Source: a virus. Taken from it: DNA of 64,000 nucleotides. Below the pieces are notes generated by a model that ran no database searches, had not been told where the DNA came from, and worked only from the letters and a program-made list of their open reading frames with translations. Position 1 is the first letter of the stretch. Every line of letters starts with the position of its first letter. A program made the translations under genes and the position numbers. The stretch spans positions 62,001-126,000 of the IMG/VR virus record IMGVR_UViG_3300031239_000001. One strand, given 5' to 3'. Positions 8,309-16,296 of the stretch are shown here, in pieces.

Positions 8309-9427
8309 ATGGCAAACGATATCGATAACGAGCTACCAGAAGGATTCGCCGAGGCCTCTTACGGCGCCGGCAAGTACGAGACTTTTGCTCTGAAGCCCGA
8401 CTCCACCTTGGTGGTGCGCATCCTCCCGCCGATGAAGTCGCTGATCAAGTCCCGCGATTACGGAGCATTTTGGTACACCCACTTCATGAAGGGGACCGAC
8501 CAGCGCAACCCAGACAAGATCAAGACGTACCCCGTTCTTGGTATCGAGGAGCGGGATTTCCGCAAAGGCGGCATCATCATCAAGCAGGACCCGCTGGTCG
8601 AGGCTCGTCGTCCTTACCTGGACAAGATCGACGCCATCACCGCCTCTGGCAAGGAGAAGGGGTTGTCCAAGGAAGAGATCAGGAAGGCCGTAGCCCCCTA
8701 CCGGGAGTGGCTTGAGGACCACGGGTACAGCGGCAAGTGGCATCTGTACGCCATCAACAAGTCAGGCCAGTTCGGCATTCTGCGTATCAGCAACCGGCTG
8801 ATGAAGGAGCTTCGGGCCGAGGTCAAGAAGCTCATCGCCCGCGAGATCAATCCCATGGGGGTAAAGGGCGTGTTCTGGTCGTTCACTCGTACGGGAAACG
8901 GATTCCAGGACGCTGATAAGGTTGTCCCGAATCGCATCGTCAACCCTGGCGATGGCAGCGAGCGGCTCGACTTCCATACCCTCACCGCAGAAATCGGTCG
9001 GGCAGCTCTGGAGGCCCTCCCGGATTTGGAGGAAGAGAAGGCTCGCATCTCGTACTCTATCGAGATCATGGAGGCCCTTGCTAAGGACTCGTCTCCAGAG
9101 AACGTCGCGCATCTCTTGAACCGTACCGATTCTCGGGACCAGGCTGATTCTAATGTTCCCGCCGAGTCGAGCCGTCAAGAGGACGACGAAATCCCGGCTG
9201 GAGTTGCGGCGAGCAGCCCTACTCCTCCGCAGGAGAAGGCCGCCGAGCCGGCTCCGGCTGAGCCGACCGAAGAGGACGAAGAGGCCGCGCTGCAAGCACA
9301 GCTGGCAGCCCTCAAGGCCAAGAAGGCCGCCAAGGCCAAGCCCGTTGCCAGGCCTGCGGCCAAGCCCGAGCCGCCGAAGGCTCCGCCGGTCGATGACGAC
9401 GGCCTAGACAGCGTCTTCGAAAGCTAA
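8309..9427 (+). CDS. Probable phage single-stranded DNA-binding protein
   Basis: The 372-residue protein has an N-terminal globular domain with TLVVRILPP, which resembles the FRILP-type opening of gp32-like and related phage SSBs. An Ala/Pro/Glu/Lys low-complexity linker spans residues 270-358, and the acidic tail ends DDDGLDSVFES. An acidic tip of this kind is typical of SSBs, where it recruits partner proteins. It is followed by a coiled-coil protein and a RecA-type recombinase, as SSB-mediator-recombinase genes often are in phages. No zinc knuckle is seen. The assignment rests on tail, linker and context rather than on an unambiguous fold motif. Confidence 0.6.
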   Translation: MANDIDNELPEGFAEASYGAGKYETFALKPDSTLVVRILPPMKSLIKSRDYGAFWYTHFMKGTDQRNPDKIKTYPVLGIEERDFRKGGIIIKQDPLVEARRPYLDKIDAITASGKEKGLSKEEIRKAVAPYREWLEDHGYSGKWHLYAINKSGQFGILRISNRLMKELRAEVKKLIAREINPMGVKGVFWSFTRTGNGFQDADKVVPNRIVNPGDGSERLDFHTLTAEIGRAALEALPDLEEEKARISYSIEIMEALAKDSSPENVAHLLNRTDSRDQADSNVPAESSRQEDDEIPAGVAASSPTPPQEKAAEPAPAEPTEEDEEAALQAQLAALKAKKAAKAKPVARPAAKPEPPKAPPVDDDGLDSVFES

Positions 9428-9432
9428 AACCC

Positions 9433-10020
9433 ATGGGGATTGAATCCGGCAAACATACTTACGTCGTCCCGGCTGGGGACGGCGTAAGGCCCCCCATTGT
9501 AATCGATTTGAAGAAGGTGGCCATCGCCGAGGCCCGGCTTCAGGACGTGGCCATTGTCAATAAGCAGACCGCCTCGGAGTTGTTGTCGACGTACAATGAT
9601 GTCTGGCTAAAGCTGCAAGAGAATTGCACCAAGCTTGGGTTTGAACGTGACGAGGCGAAAAACGCCGTTGGCCGGACTCGCGCCGAAGCTCTGCTGGGCT
9701 GCAACGACGACACCTTCAAGAAGATGGGGCACGCCAAAGGCTCTGCAGACCTCAGGAACGCGGTCGTGGATCTTGACCTGGATGTCAAGGCAGCAGAGGA
9801 CCGCCTGAACCAAATCAAGGCCGTGTTGGCGTTCCTGGAGGCCAAGGCTAAGGCCTTCGAAAACGCTTACAACTCAGTCAAGGCGTTGGTTCGCGGACAG
9901 GGCGAAGGAGGAGTGTCGGCCCCGGTGCCTCTGCGGGCGGGCGCCGCCAATCCGCACAATGACCCTCCAGAGGAAAGAAGCTCCCTTCCACCAGGTTTCG
10001 CTGACGTAATTTACAAGTAG
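9433..10020 (+). CDS. Coiled-coil protein, candidate recombination mediator
   Basis: The 195-residue protein is helical between residues 25 and 145, with a long heptad-rich segment (LDVKAAEDRLNQIKAVLAF), and ends in a Pro-rich tail with PPGFADVIYK. It lies between the likely SSB gene (5 nt away) and the RecA-type gene (10 nt away). The position is that of UvsY-like mediators that load recombinase on SSB-coated DNA. No sequence motif of UvsY can be pointed to, so this is an inference from gene order. Confidence 0.5.
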   Translation: MGIESGKHTYVVPAGDGVRPPIVIDLKKVAIAEARLQDVAIVNKQTASELLSTYNDVWLKLQENCTKLGFERDEAKNAVGRTRAEALLGCNDDTFKKMGHAKGSADLRNAVVDLDLDVKAAEDRLNQIKAVLAFLEAKAKAFENAYNSVKALVRGQGEGGVSAPVPLRAGAANPHNDPPEERSSLPPGFADVIYK

Positions 10021-10030
10021 AAAGGAACGA

Positions 10031-11173
10031 ATGGCTAACAAGTGGGTTAAGCAGTTGCGCCAGCTCGAAGGCGCAGTGACACATTACCGGGACCCGTACG
10101 CTTCTGTGATTCGGAGTCCAAGCCCGTCTGTAAACTGGCTCTTTGCCAACACGCACGGACTGCCACGCGGTTACTCGATGCTTCTTTGGGGCGAGCCCAA
10201 GGCTGGAAAGTCCCTGTTGTCGAATTCAATGACGGGACAGCTCATGCGCGACGACCCAGAGGCCATCGTGGTGAAGATCGACACCGAGTTCCGAGACGGA
10301 GGTCAGGTCACCACGCAAGTGGCGAAGGGGTTTGGAATTGACCTTGACCGTTATGTCGTCATTGAGGCGAACGACCCGAGCCACGTGTTCGACCAAATTA
10401 AGGATCAAATCGGTCCTATGGTCGAAGCCGGGGCTCCCATCGGGATGATTATCATCGACTCAATCACAGGTGTGCAAGGGCGGCAGGAAGCGGTTAGCGT
10501 TAAGGGTATCCAGGGGCGGACTTTCGGTGACCACGCTCAAACGGTCCAGATTGGCCTGAAGAGCATCCTTCCTATCCAGCGGAAGGGCAAAATCTCACTG
10601 GTCGTTTGTGCCCATGCCCGTGCCGAGATGGACCAGGCGGAAATCATGCGAGGGAACAAGACCAAGGCTGCGGCCTCGTTCGGTGTTCTTCATCACTGCG
10701 AATACTTCATCCACGTAGAGCGCAACAAGACGAAGGCCGGGCGTACTGCGGAGGACGGGACCGAGTTTATCGACGAGTCGAAGCAGGACATGGCCGACAC
10801 GGGCGAGAAGACGGGCCACAAGATTCGCGTGTGGATGCAGAATTCGTCGATGGGCGGGACCGACCGTGTCGGGGAATTCACGGTTGATTACAAGCGCGGC
10901 ATTATCAATCAGCACGAAGAGTTGTTCAAGCTAGGGTACCGCCAGCATATCATTGAGCGTCCGAACCTGAAGACGTACGTTATCAATGGCAAATCTTTCA
11001 ACGGAAAGGTTGCATGTTTGTCCGGAATACGCGATACTCCAGAGCTGCAGGAGTTCATCAAGAACGCTTTGTTGCTGGCCGAGAAGGAAGACCGCGTGTT
11101 GGTCAAATCGGCCCCTGAAGCTCTTGCAGAAGGAGAGAAAGATGAATCCGAGACTGAGGACACCAACGAGTAA
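10031..11173 (+). CDS. recA: RecA/UvsX-family recombinase
   Basis: The 380-residue protein has a Walker A motif GEPKAGKS at 54-61, a Walker B strand MIIIDSI near 138-144, and the RecA-core LVVCAHARAEMD near 190. RecA/UvsX proteins form filaments on ssDNA and catalyse strand exchange for repair and recombination-dependent replication. Length matches the family (350-390). The C terminus is very acidic (EGEKDESETEDTNE), as in other RecA proteins. Its ribosome site is AAAGGAA 6 nt upstream. The next gene starts inside its 3' end. Confidence 0.9.
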   Translation: MANKWVKQLRQLEGAVTHYRDPYASVIRSPSPSVNWLFANTHGLPRGYSMLLWGEPKAGKSLLSNSMTGQLMRDDPEAIVVKIDTEFRDGGQVTTQVAKGFGIDLDRYVVIEANDPSHVFDQIKDQIGPMVEAGAPIGMIIIDSITGVQGRQEAVSVKGIQGRTFGDHAQTVQIGLKSILPIQRKGKISLVVCAHARAEMDQAEIMRGNKTKAAASFGVLHHCEYFIHVERNKTKAGRTAEDGTEFIDESKQDMADTGEKTGHKIRVWMQNSSMGGTDRVGEFTVDYKRGIINQHEELFKLGYRQHIIERPNLKTYVINGKSFNGKVACLSGIRDTPELQEFIKNALLLAEKEDRVLVKSAPEALAEGEKDESETEDTNE

Positions 11174-11462
11174 CAAGCAGGCGCTGCAAGATATACCTTC
11201 TGGGGTGCCGTTCCAGTTCTATTTTGGGGGACCAGAAGTGTTCGAAGCTCTGGACCAATACCGAGAGGCCTCGAAAGGGGCCGTCTTCAGAGCGTACAAG
11301 CAGGTCGGCGTGTTTGATAGCGACGGTGAAATATGGGCCGTAAACCCATTGGTAGCTAACCGGTTCGAGCGTCCCGGGCGAGAAGTGATTGTTCTCGAAA
11401 AGGACGAGTACGGTAACCCGATGGAGGTGGAGGTCCCGAAGGCGTCGAAAGTCTCTCGATGA
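11142..11462 (+). CDS. Small hypothetical protein between recombinase and primase
   Basis: The 106-residue product starts at an ATG with AAGGAGAG just upstream, nested in the last 32 nt of the recombinase gene. It has a compact, mixed composition (GVPFQFYFGGPEVFEAL) and a basic start. Its stop overlaps the primase ATG (ATGA). A longer version from upstream codons would overlap the recombinase for 190 nt and is less likely. Function unknown. Confidence 0.65.
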   Translation: MNPRLRTPTSNKQALQDIPSGVPFQFYFGGPEVFEALDQYREASKGAVFRAYKQVGVFDSDGEIWAVNPLVANRFERPGREVIVLEKDEYGNPMEVEVPKASKVSR

Positions 11463-12430
11463 TTCGCAGAGAGATTGACCCGGAACGGTTGTTTGATTGG
11501 CTGAAGAATTCTTCAATCGAGCATCGGACGATTGCAAAATCGTTCGTGTTCAAGTGCCCTCGGTGTCACCGCGACACGGTCTACATGTATCGCCAGAGCG
11601 GGTACTTCACCTGTCAAGCCTGCACCGACCAGGGGAAGCCGTTTCGGGGGGCACCGGAATTCTTGTTTCGGGAGCTGGTGGCCCTGACCCTTCAGGACCT
11701 ACGCGAGCTTTTGTATGATAGCCCAGACGCCGCTATCAAGCTCGAAGCCAGCCTAATCGACGACCAGGACGAAGAAGACGAGGTGGGTGAGGCCTTACCC
11801 CTGGAAGAATCGTGGCCGCTTCACTGTGTTGAGCTAATAGAGAAAGAGGCTGCCCCTGGGGTGGAGTATCTCGCTTCGCGCGGAATCCCAATTGAACTGG
11901 CGGAGGCGTATCAGATTCGGTACTCGTTCAAGGAGCGTTCGATTGCCTTCCCGATGTTGGTCTCGGGAAAGCTGTATGGGTGGCAGTACCGAATCATTGG
12001 TAGTCCTTCCAAGTTTAGACCGAAGTCGAAAAACAGTGACGGACTCCCCCGGCACAGATTTGTTTTGTTCGGGGACCTGCTTCGCGGCTGCGAACGTGCT
12101 ATACTGTGTGAGGGTCCTGTGGACGCCATCAAAGCGGGGCCTGGTGGGGTTTGCACCATGGGGAAGATGGTGAGCCAGCAGCAGGTGGACCAGGTGCTGT
12201 CGTGGGGCGTCAAGGAGGTGTGTGTTGCACTGGACCCTGATGCGGCGTCGGATGTCGGGGCTCTGATATCGAAATTGAAAGGGGTGCGGGTGACGAAGGT
12301 GGAGCTGCCTTCCCGTGCAGACGGAGAGAAAGCTGACCTAGGAGCGCTATCGTTCGAGGAAGCACGTAATTCCGTGCGAGCAGCCAAGCCGTGGAATCTA
12401 GGCATGGTCAATGTTTATCTGAAAGGCTAA
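11459..12430 (+). CDS. dnaG: DnaG-type primase (zinc ribbon and TOPRIM)
   Basis: The 323-residue protein has an N-terminal zinc ribbon (C33-x2-C36 and C52-x2-C55), then a TOPRIM domain with ILCEGPVDAIKAG near 215 and ALDPDA near 258, which supply the acidic metal ligands. Such proteins make RNA primers on the lagging strand and work with the replicative helicase, whose gene follows at once. It is much shorter than bacterial DnaG (about 580) and has no helicase-binding domain of the usual size, so contact with the helicase must differ. A 13-residue acidic stretch lies near residue 100. Confidence 0.88.
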   Translation: MIRREIDPERLFDWLKNSSIEHRTIAKSFVFKCPRCHRDTVYMYRQSGYFTCQACTDQGKPFRGAPEFLFRELVALTLQDLRELLYDSPDAAIKLEASLIDDQDEEDEVGEALPLEESWPLHCVELIEKEAAPGVEYLASRGIPIELAEAYQIRYSFKERSIAFPMLVSGKLYGWQYRIIGSPSKFRPKSKNSDGLPRHRFVLFGDLLRGCERAILCEGPVDAIKAGPGGVCTMGKMVSQQQVDQVLSWGVKEVCVALDPDAASDVGALISKLKGVRVTKVELPSRADGEKADLGALSFEEARNSVRAAKPWNLGMVNVYLKG

Positions 12431-13900
12431 GTGGCTGAAAAAGACAACATAGCATTCAGTGTCCGCCAGCAACAAGCTGTTTTCGGACACGCCCTCGTGG
12501 GTCCAGAGCTGTGGGACCAGTTGGAGCAGTTCGGGGTATCGAAGTCGTGGATTGCGGACGCAGCCCTGCAGGAGCTGTGGGACCACATCGCCAGGTTTCG
12601 CAAGTATTACGCCCGCCCACCAGGCCCCGAGGAGCTAGTCGAATTTGTAGCTGCCAAAGACCCAGACCTACGGCCGGCGATGTCTCGCCAGGTTACAGCA
12701 TGCATCACCTCGGCAAACGACATCGCCCTAGACATCCTGACGAAGAATCTCTCGTCCTGGGCCAAATCACGGGTGATCGCCGACAAAATTACCAACATCG
12801 CCAAGCTGTACAATGCTGGCGAGCACGAAGCCGCAGCCAAGCTGTACGAACAGGGCTCTGTTGACCTTGAGCGTATCCGAAGCATGTCCGGGACCAAGCC
12901 AGATAAGATGGAGGACGCCATTATCCGTTTCGACGGCGAGGCAGCGCGCCGGCTAGAGGACGCAAACAACCTGACGCCTTATGGTGTCACGTTCTTGGAC
13001 GACTGTTTGGGCGGCATCATTCCCAACGATTTGGTGCTTTTCGGGGCTCGCACCTCCGTGGGGAAGACCGAGCTGCTCAAAATCATCGCCCAGCACAACG
13101 CCAAACAGAAACGACGGGTGGCGTTTTTCGCGCTCGAAGCGGAAGAGGCTGAAATCGAGCGGCGAATAAAATTTGGGCTACTCGGACGGCGCCTTCGAGG
13201 AGATGAACAGTCACTGGCGGGCTTCAACTATGCAGACTGGCGCATGGGGCGGTTGGAAAAGAGGCTGGCGAAGTTCTCTAAGTCAGTAGAGGAAGAGTTT
13301 CACGACACGTACAACACGCTGAAGACGTACTACCGTATCAAAAACGACTTCGGTCTCCCAGACCTCGACAGAGAGGTCTTGAAAATCTTTGACGAGACAG
13401 AGCTTATTATCATCGACCACCTCCAGTATTTTGACAGTGACGGAAAGAACGAAAACCACGACATGAAAATGCTCGTGAAAAAGCTGAGACACCTTGCCCT
13501 CGGACTCGGGAAGCCGATTCTAGCTATCTCCCATCTCCGGAAGGACTCCGGACAGACTCTCGCTCCAGGCCTAGACGACTTCCACGGCTCTTCAGACATC
13601 ACGAAAATCGCGACCACAGCCATCATGCTGGCTCCAGCTTGGGGGTTTTCGGCCGGGGATATCAGAGCCAACGGCTCTCCCACTTTCATTCGGATTGTCA
13701 AAAACCGTCTTGGTTCCGATCGGGTGGCGACAACCGGCGTGGCATTTTATGACCGAGCCGAGGGTACGTACACTCCCTATTACGCTCTAGGTAGGTTTAA
13801 TGCTCATGATACCTTGTGGAAGGCTCAGAAAGAGAACTTTCCAATCTGGGCCGACGGGCACCACCTACTCAAGAGCGCTAACGACGTCACAGAAGGATAG
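12431..13900 (+). CDS. dnaB: DnaB-type replicative DNA helicase
   Basis: The 489-residue protein starts with GTG directly after the primase stop. The N-terminal helical domain runs to about residue 160. The RecA-like motor has Walker A GARTSVGKTE near 205-213, Walker B LIIIDHLQYF near 325-334, a conserved ISHLRK sensor, and DFHGSSDITKIA as in DnaB motif 4. This hexameric helicase unwinds DNA 5' to 3' ahead of the fork. Length fits DnaB (about 470). Its gene follows the primase, a common primosome pair. Confidence 0.92.
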   Translation: MAEKDNIAFSVRQQQAVFGHALVGPELWDQLEQFGVSKSWIADAALQELWDHIARFRKYYARPPGPEELVEFVAAKDPDLRPAMSRQVTACITSANDIALDILTKNLSSWAKSRVIADKITNIAKLYNAGEHEAAAKLYEQGSVDLERIRSMSGTKPDKMEDAIIRFDGEAARRLEDANNLTPYGVTFLDDCLGGIIPNDLVLFGARTSVGKTELLKIIAQHNAKQKRRVAFFALEAEEAEIERRIKFGLLGRRLRGDEQSLAGFNYADWRMGRLEKRLAKFSKSVEEEFHDTYNTLKTYYRIKNDFGLPDLDREVLKIFDETELIIIDHLQYFDSDGKNENHDMKMLVKKLRHLALGLGKPILAISHLRKDSGQTLAPGLDDFHGSSDITKIATTAIMLAPAWGFSAGDIRANGSPTFIRIVKNRLGSDRVATTGVAFYDRAEGTYTPYYALGRFNAHDTLWKAQKENFPIWADGHHLLKSANDVTEG

Positions 13901-13908
13901 GAGGACTT

Positions 13909-14511
13909 TTGAAGAGCGAATCAGAAGAGGCCGAGCATGATTCTCATGACACGTCACCCGTTCCCGTAGAAATAGCAGACATCGAGCTGCGCGAAATTTA
14001 CGTGCTCGATAGCGTCTCGAATTCTATGGCTGTCGCCATCACAAAGAGTCTTAGGAGAATGGAGGCGGAAGACCCCGACCTCCCAATCACTATCGTAATA
14101 AACTCCTGCGGAGGCGAGGATGGGGCCGGATGGGCCATCTTCGATGCCATCCAGATGTGCACACCCTTGGTGATCGGGCATGTAATCGGGAACTGTTTTT
14201 CGATTGCAACTTTGATACTGCAGGCGTGCGACGTCAGGGCTCTTTCAAAGCATTGTCGATTTATGGTTCACTGCGGGTCGGTTAGTTACTCGGGCCCCCA
14301 TCAATACATCGGCCCCTACATCAATGAGTCCAACCTGCTAAATGACCAATATTACACGACAATGGCGCAGCGAGCTAAGATGAAACCCGCCGTCTTCCGT
14401 AGGATGTGTGAAAAGGAGACGTTCCTGTCCGCCGTGGAGGCCGTGGAGGCCAATCTTGCTGACACGGTCATCCTCCCCCGCCCCCGAAAACGCCTCAAGA
14501 AAGTTGTTTAA
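13909..14511 (+). CDS. clpP: ClpP-like serine protease (family S14)
   Basis: The 200-residue protein starts at TTG with AGGAGG 6 nt upstream. It shows VINSCGGE (ClpP INSPGG), the nucleophile S98 in NCFSIA, H121 in FMVHCG, and FLSAVEAVEANLAD, which matches ClpP FLSAPEAVEYGLVD. The residue that aligns with the catalytic Asp of ClpP (RDRF) is Glu170 here (KETF), and the Ser region lacks the usual Met after Ser, so activity may be altered. It lies among replication genes, not capsid genes, so a role in host-protein or regulator degradation is as likely as prohead maturation. No Clp ATPase is nearby. Confidence 0.82.
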   Translation: MKSESEEAEHDSHDTSPVPVEIADIELREIYVLDSVSNSMAVAITKSLRRMEAEDPDLPITIVINSCGGEDGAGWAIFDAIQMCTPLVIGHVIGNCFSIATLILQACDVRALSKHCRFMVHCGSVSYSGPHQYIGPYINESNLLNDQYYTTMAQRAKMKPAVFRRMCEKETFLSAVEAVEANLADTVILPRPRKRLKKVV

Positions 14512-14512
14512 C

Positions 14513-15142
14513 ATGCTCAATATCAGCACCTTCACCTCCCACAAAACCGCCATCCTAATCGTTCTCGGAGTCGTGCTGGTCGCGGTCCCGAGCTTCCTTG
14601 CCGGACGGCATTTTGCTCCAGTCGATGTTCGGACTGTAGAGACCACCAAGACTATTGAGACCCGTCACGAGCTGCAGACCATCGTTCAAAAGGTCGACAT
14701 CGAGGAGTTGAAGAAGGCGATTTCGCAGATTCAGATCAAGAACAATGTCGTCACACAGCGGGTCATCGAATACCACGCCGACGGCACCAAAGAGGTCAAG
14801 GAAACGGTAGTCAACAAGACCGAGACTGACAAGAAGACCGATACTTCTTCGGAAAAGAAGACTGACGATCAGGCGACCACCAACACCAACGTGACAGACA
14901 ACAAGCAGGTCGAGACCTCGAAGATGGTGGAGCAACTACGCAAGCCCAACTGGGGGCTGGCGGCGCAGGTGGGATTGAACCTTCTTCATCCTATCGACGG
15001 GATCGGGAACGTTATCCCCGGCGTCCCCAAGCCAATGGTTCTGCGCTTGGTGCTGGAGCGTCGATTGTTCGGTGGCCTGTATGGCCAGGCCTGGACGGAC
15101 TCCCATCTTGATGCTGGCGTTGGTTTGCGTTTAGGGTGGTAA
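14513..15142 (+). CDS. Membrane-anchored coiled-coil protein
   Basis: The 209-residue protein starts at the ATG right after the protease stop. Residues 10-32 form one membrane span (TAILIVLGVVLVAVPSFLAG). A long polar Thr/Lys/Glu segment with coiled-coil character (residues 45-140) follows, then a C-terminal glycine-rich domain (RLFGGLYGQAWTDSHLDAGV). It probably anchors in the inner membrane by its N terminus. No family is recognised; a spanin-like or envelope role cannot be excluded. Confidence 0.7.
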   Translation: MLNISTFTSHKTAILIVLGVVLVAVPSFLAGRHFAPVDVRTVETTKTIETRHELQTIVQKVDIEELKKAISQIQIKNNVVTQRVIEYHADGTKEVKETVVNKTETDKKTDTSSEKKTDDQATTNTNVTDNKQVETSKMVEQLRKPNWGLAAQVGLNLLHPIDGIGNVIPGVPKPMVLRLVLERRLFGGLYGQAWTDSHLDAGVGLRLGW

Positions 15143-15391
15143 GTGACCAGGAAGTACAAATGCGTCGACATGATCGGCGCCAAACGCCACATCGTGGTGC
15201 TGACCGACGACCCTTCCACACCTGACCAGAAAGAGGCTCGCCGACAGGCGTTCCTTCAGTTGGTCTTTGTGGATGGGCTCTTCCAGGGGCTGTTGAATTG
15301 CGGGCCTTTGCCGTTTGAGACTTTGAGAATGCAGCACAACGGCCAGGCCTGGTTCGTCGAGATGGAAAATACAGAAAGGGACACACAATGA
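15143..15391 (+). CDS. Small hypothetical protein
   Basis: The product has 82 residues and begins with GTG immediately after the TAA of the upstream gene, so it probably relies on coupled translation. Composition is mixed and globular (KRHIVVLTDDPSTP). It overlaps the ATG of the next gene (ACACAATGA). No function is recognised. Confidence 0.6.
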   Translation: MTRKYKCVDMIGAKRHIVVLTDDPSTPDQKEARRQAFLQLVFVDGLFQGLLNCGPLPFETLRMQHNGQAWFVEMENTERDTQ

Positions 15392-15948
15392 GCGATATCG
15401 TTTGCACAGCATGTACGGTCAAGACTGCCAAGAAGGCTCCTGTTTATGAGATTTACGATGCTCACGGTGTCCCCAGCACCGTTGACGAGGTTTTGTTCCA
15501 CAGCCGAGAGTCGTGGGCCTCTGTGGTCCATTATTTTGGCTCCGAGCCTCCCACGAACATCTTCCTCACTCACCCTCGGGTTCCTGGGGCAAAGTTCCGG
15601 GCTTCGATTCAGACCGTAGTCGAAGAGAACGACAAGGTGTTCGACGGGACCGAGAAGCAAGCCTTGAAGGCTGGCTGGGTCGAGAATGAGTTTGGCTGGG
15701 TCTGCAAGGAGTGCGCAGGGACCGAGTTCGAAATCGGCGGTTCGGCCGATGACGAAGAAGGCAACACCCTCAAGGCGGCCTTCGTGTCCGCGACTTCTGC
15801 CGAGCTGGTGGACGGGGAGGAACAGCTTGAGCACAGCAATGGTAAGCTCGCGGCCCCTACCGAGAAAGCAAAGAAGGAAAAAGTCAAGAAGCTGGTTGAG
15901 AAAATCGTCGAGGAAGAGCCCTCGATCGACATCGAAGAGGCGGAGTAA
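15388..15948 (+). CDS. Hypothetical protein with two CxxC pairs and acidic Lys/Glu tail
   Basis: The 186-residue protein has CTAC at residues 6-9 and CKEC near 106-109, which could bind one zinc ion together. The last 60 residues are a Lys/Glu-rich helical tail (EKAKKEKVKKLVEKIVEEE). Its ribosome site is GAAAGGGAC. It sits just ahead of the ribonucleotide reductase unit. No family is recognised. Confidence 0.65.
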   Translation: MSDIVCTACTVKTAKKAPVYEIYDAHGVPSTVDEVLFHSRESWASVVHYFGSEPPTNIFLTHPRVPGAKFRASIQTVVEENDKVFDGTEKQALKAGWVENEFGWVCKECAGTEFEIGGSADDEEGNTLKAAFVSATSAELVDGEEQLEHSNGKLAAPTEKAKKEKVKKLVEKIVEEEPSIDIEEAE

Positions 15949-15950
15949 CT

Positions 15951-16289
15951 ATGACCAGCGACCCCGACGAGATGCTCGAAGACCTTATGCGCGACGGCGA
16001 GGTGATGATCGTTTCTATCAGTCCCTCACCAACAAACGCGGGCCTTGTCGAGGTGCAGCTGGCGGTAATCTGTAGTGACGTTTTTGCGTGGGGGTCTTCG
16101 GACTGTGAGCCGGTGTCGTTTTCCGAGCTACCAGAGGTGTATTTGGCCTGGCGCAAGGATAGGAATTATGGCACAATGCTTTGGGCGTGCAGGAAGAGGA
16201 ACCGCCGACCCCAGCAAGCGTGGGAACGAAAACTGAAGGACTCGGGGCACTGGTCTAACGAGTTTGAATCACTACCGAAAGAGGGATAG
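15951..16289 (+). CDS. Hypothetical protein upstream of the ribonucleotide reductase
   Basis: The 112-residue product has an acidic N terminus, a beta-rich middle (VMIVSISPSPTNAGLVEVQL) and a Trp/Arg-rich end (RKRNRRPQQAWERKLKDSG). It starts 2 nt after the previous stop and ends 7 nt before the reductase start. Function unknown. Confidence 0.6.
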   Translation: MTSDPDEMLEDLMRDGEVMIVSISPSPTNAGLVEVQLAVICSDVFAWGSSDCEPVSFSELPEVYLAWRKDRNYGTMLWACRKRNRRPQQAWERKLKDSGHWSNEFESLPKEG

Positions 16290-16296
16290 GGATAAC

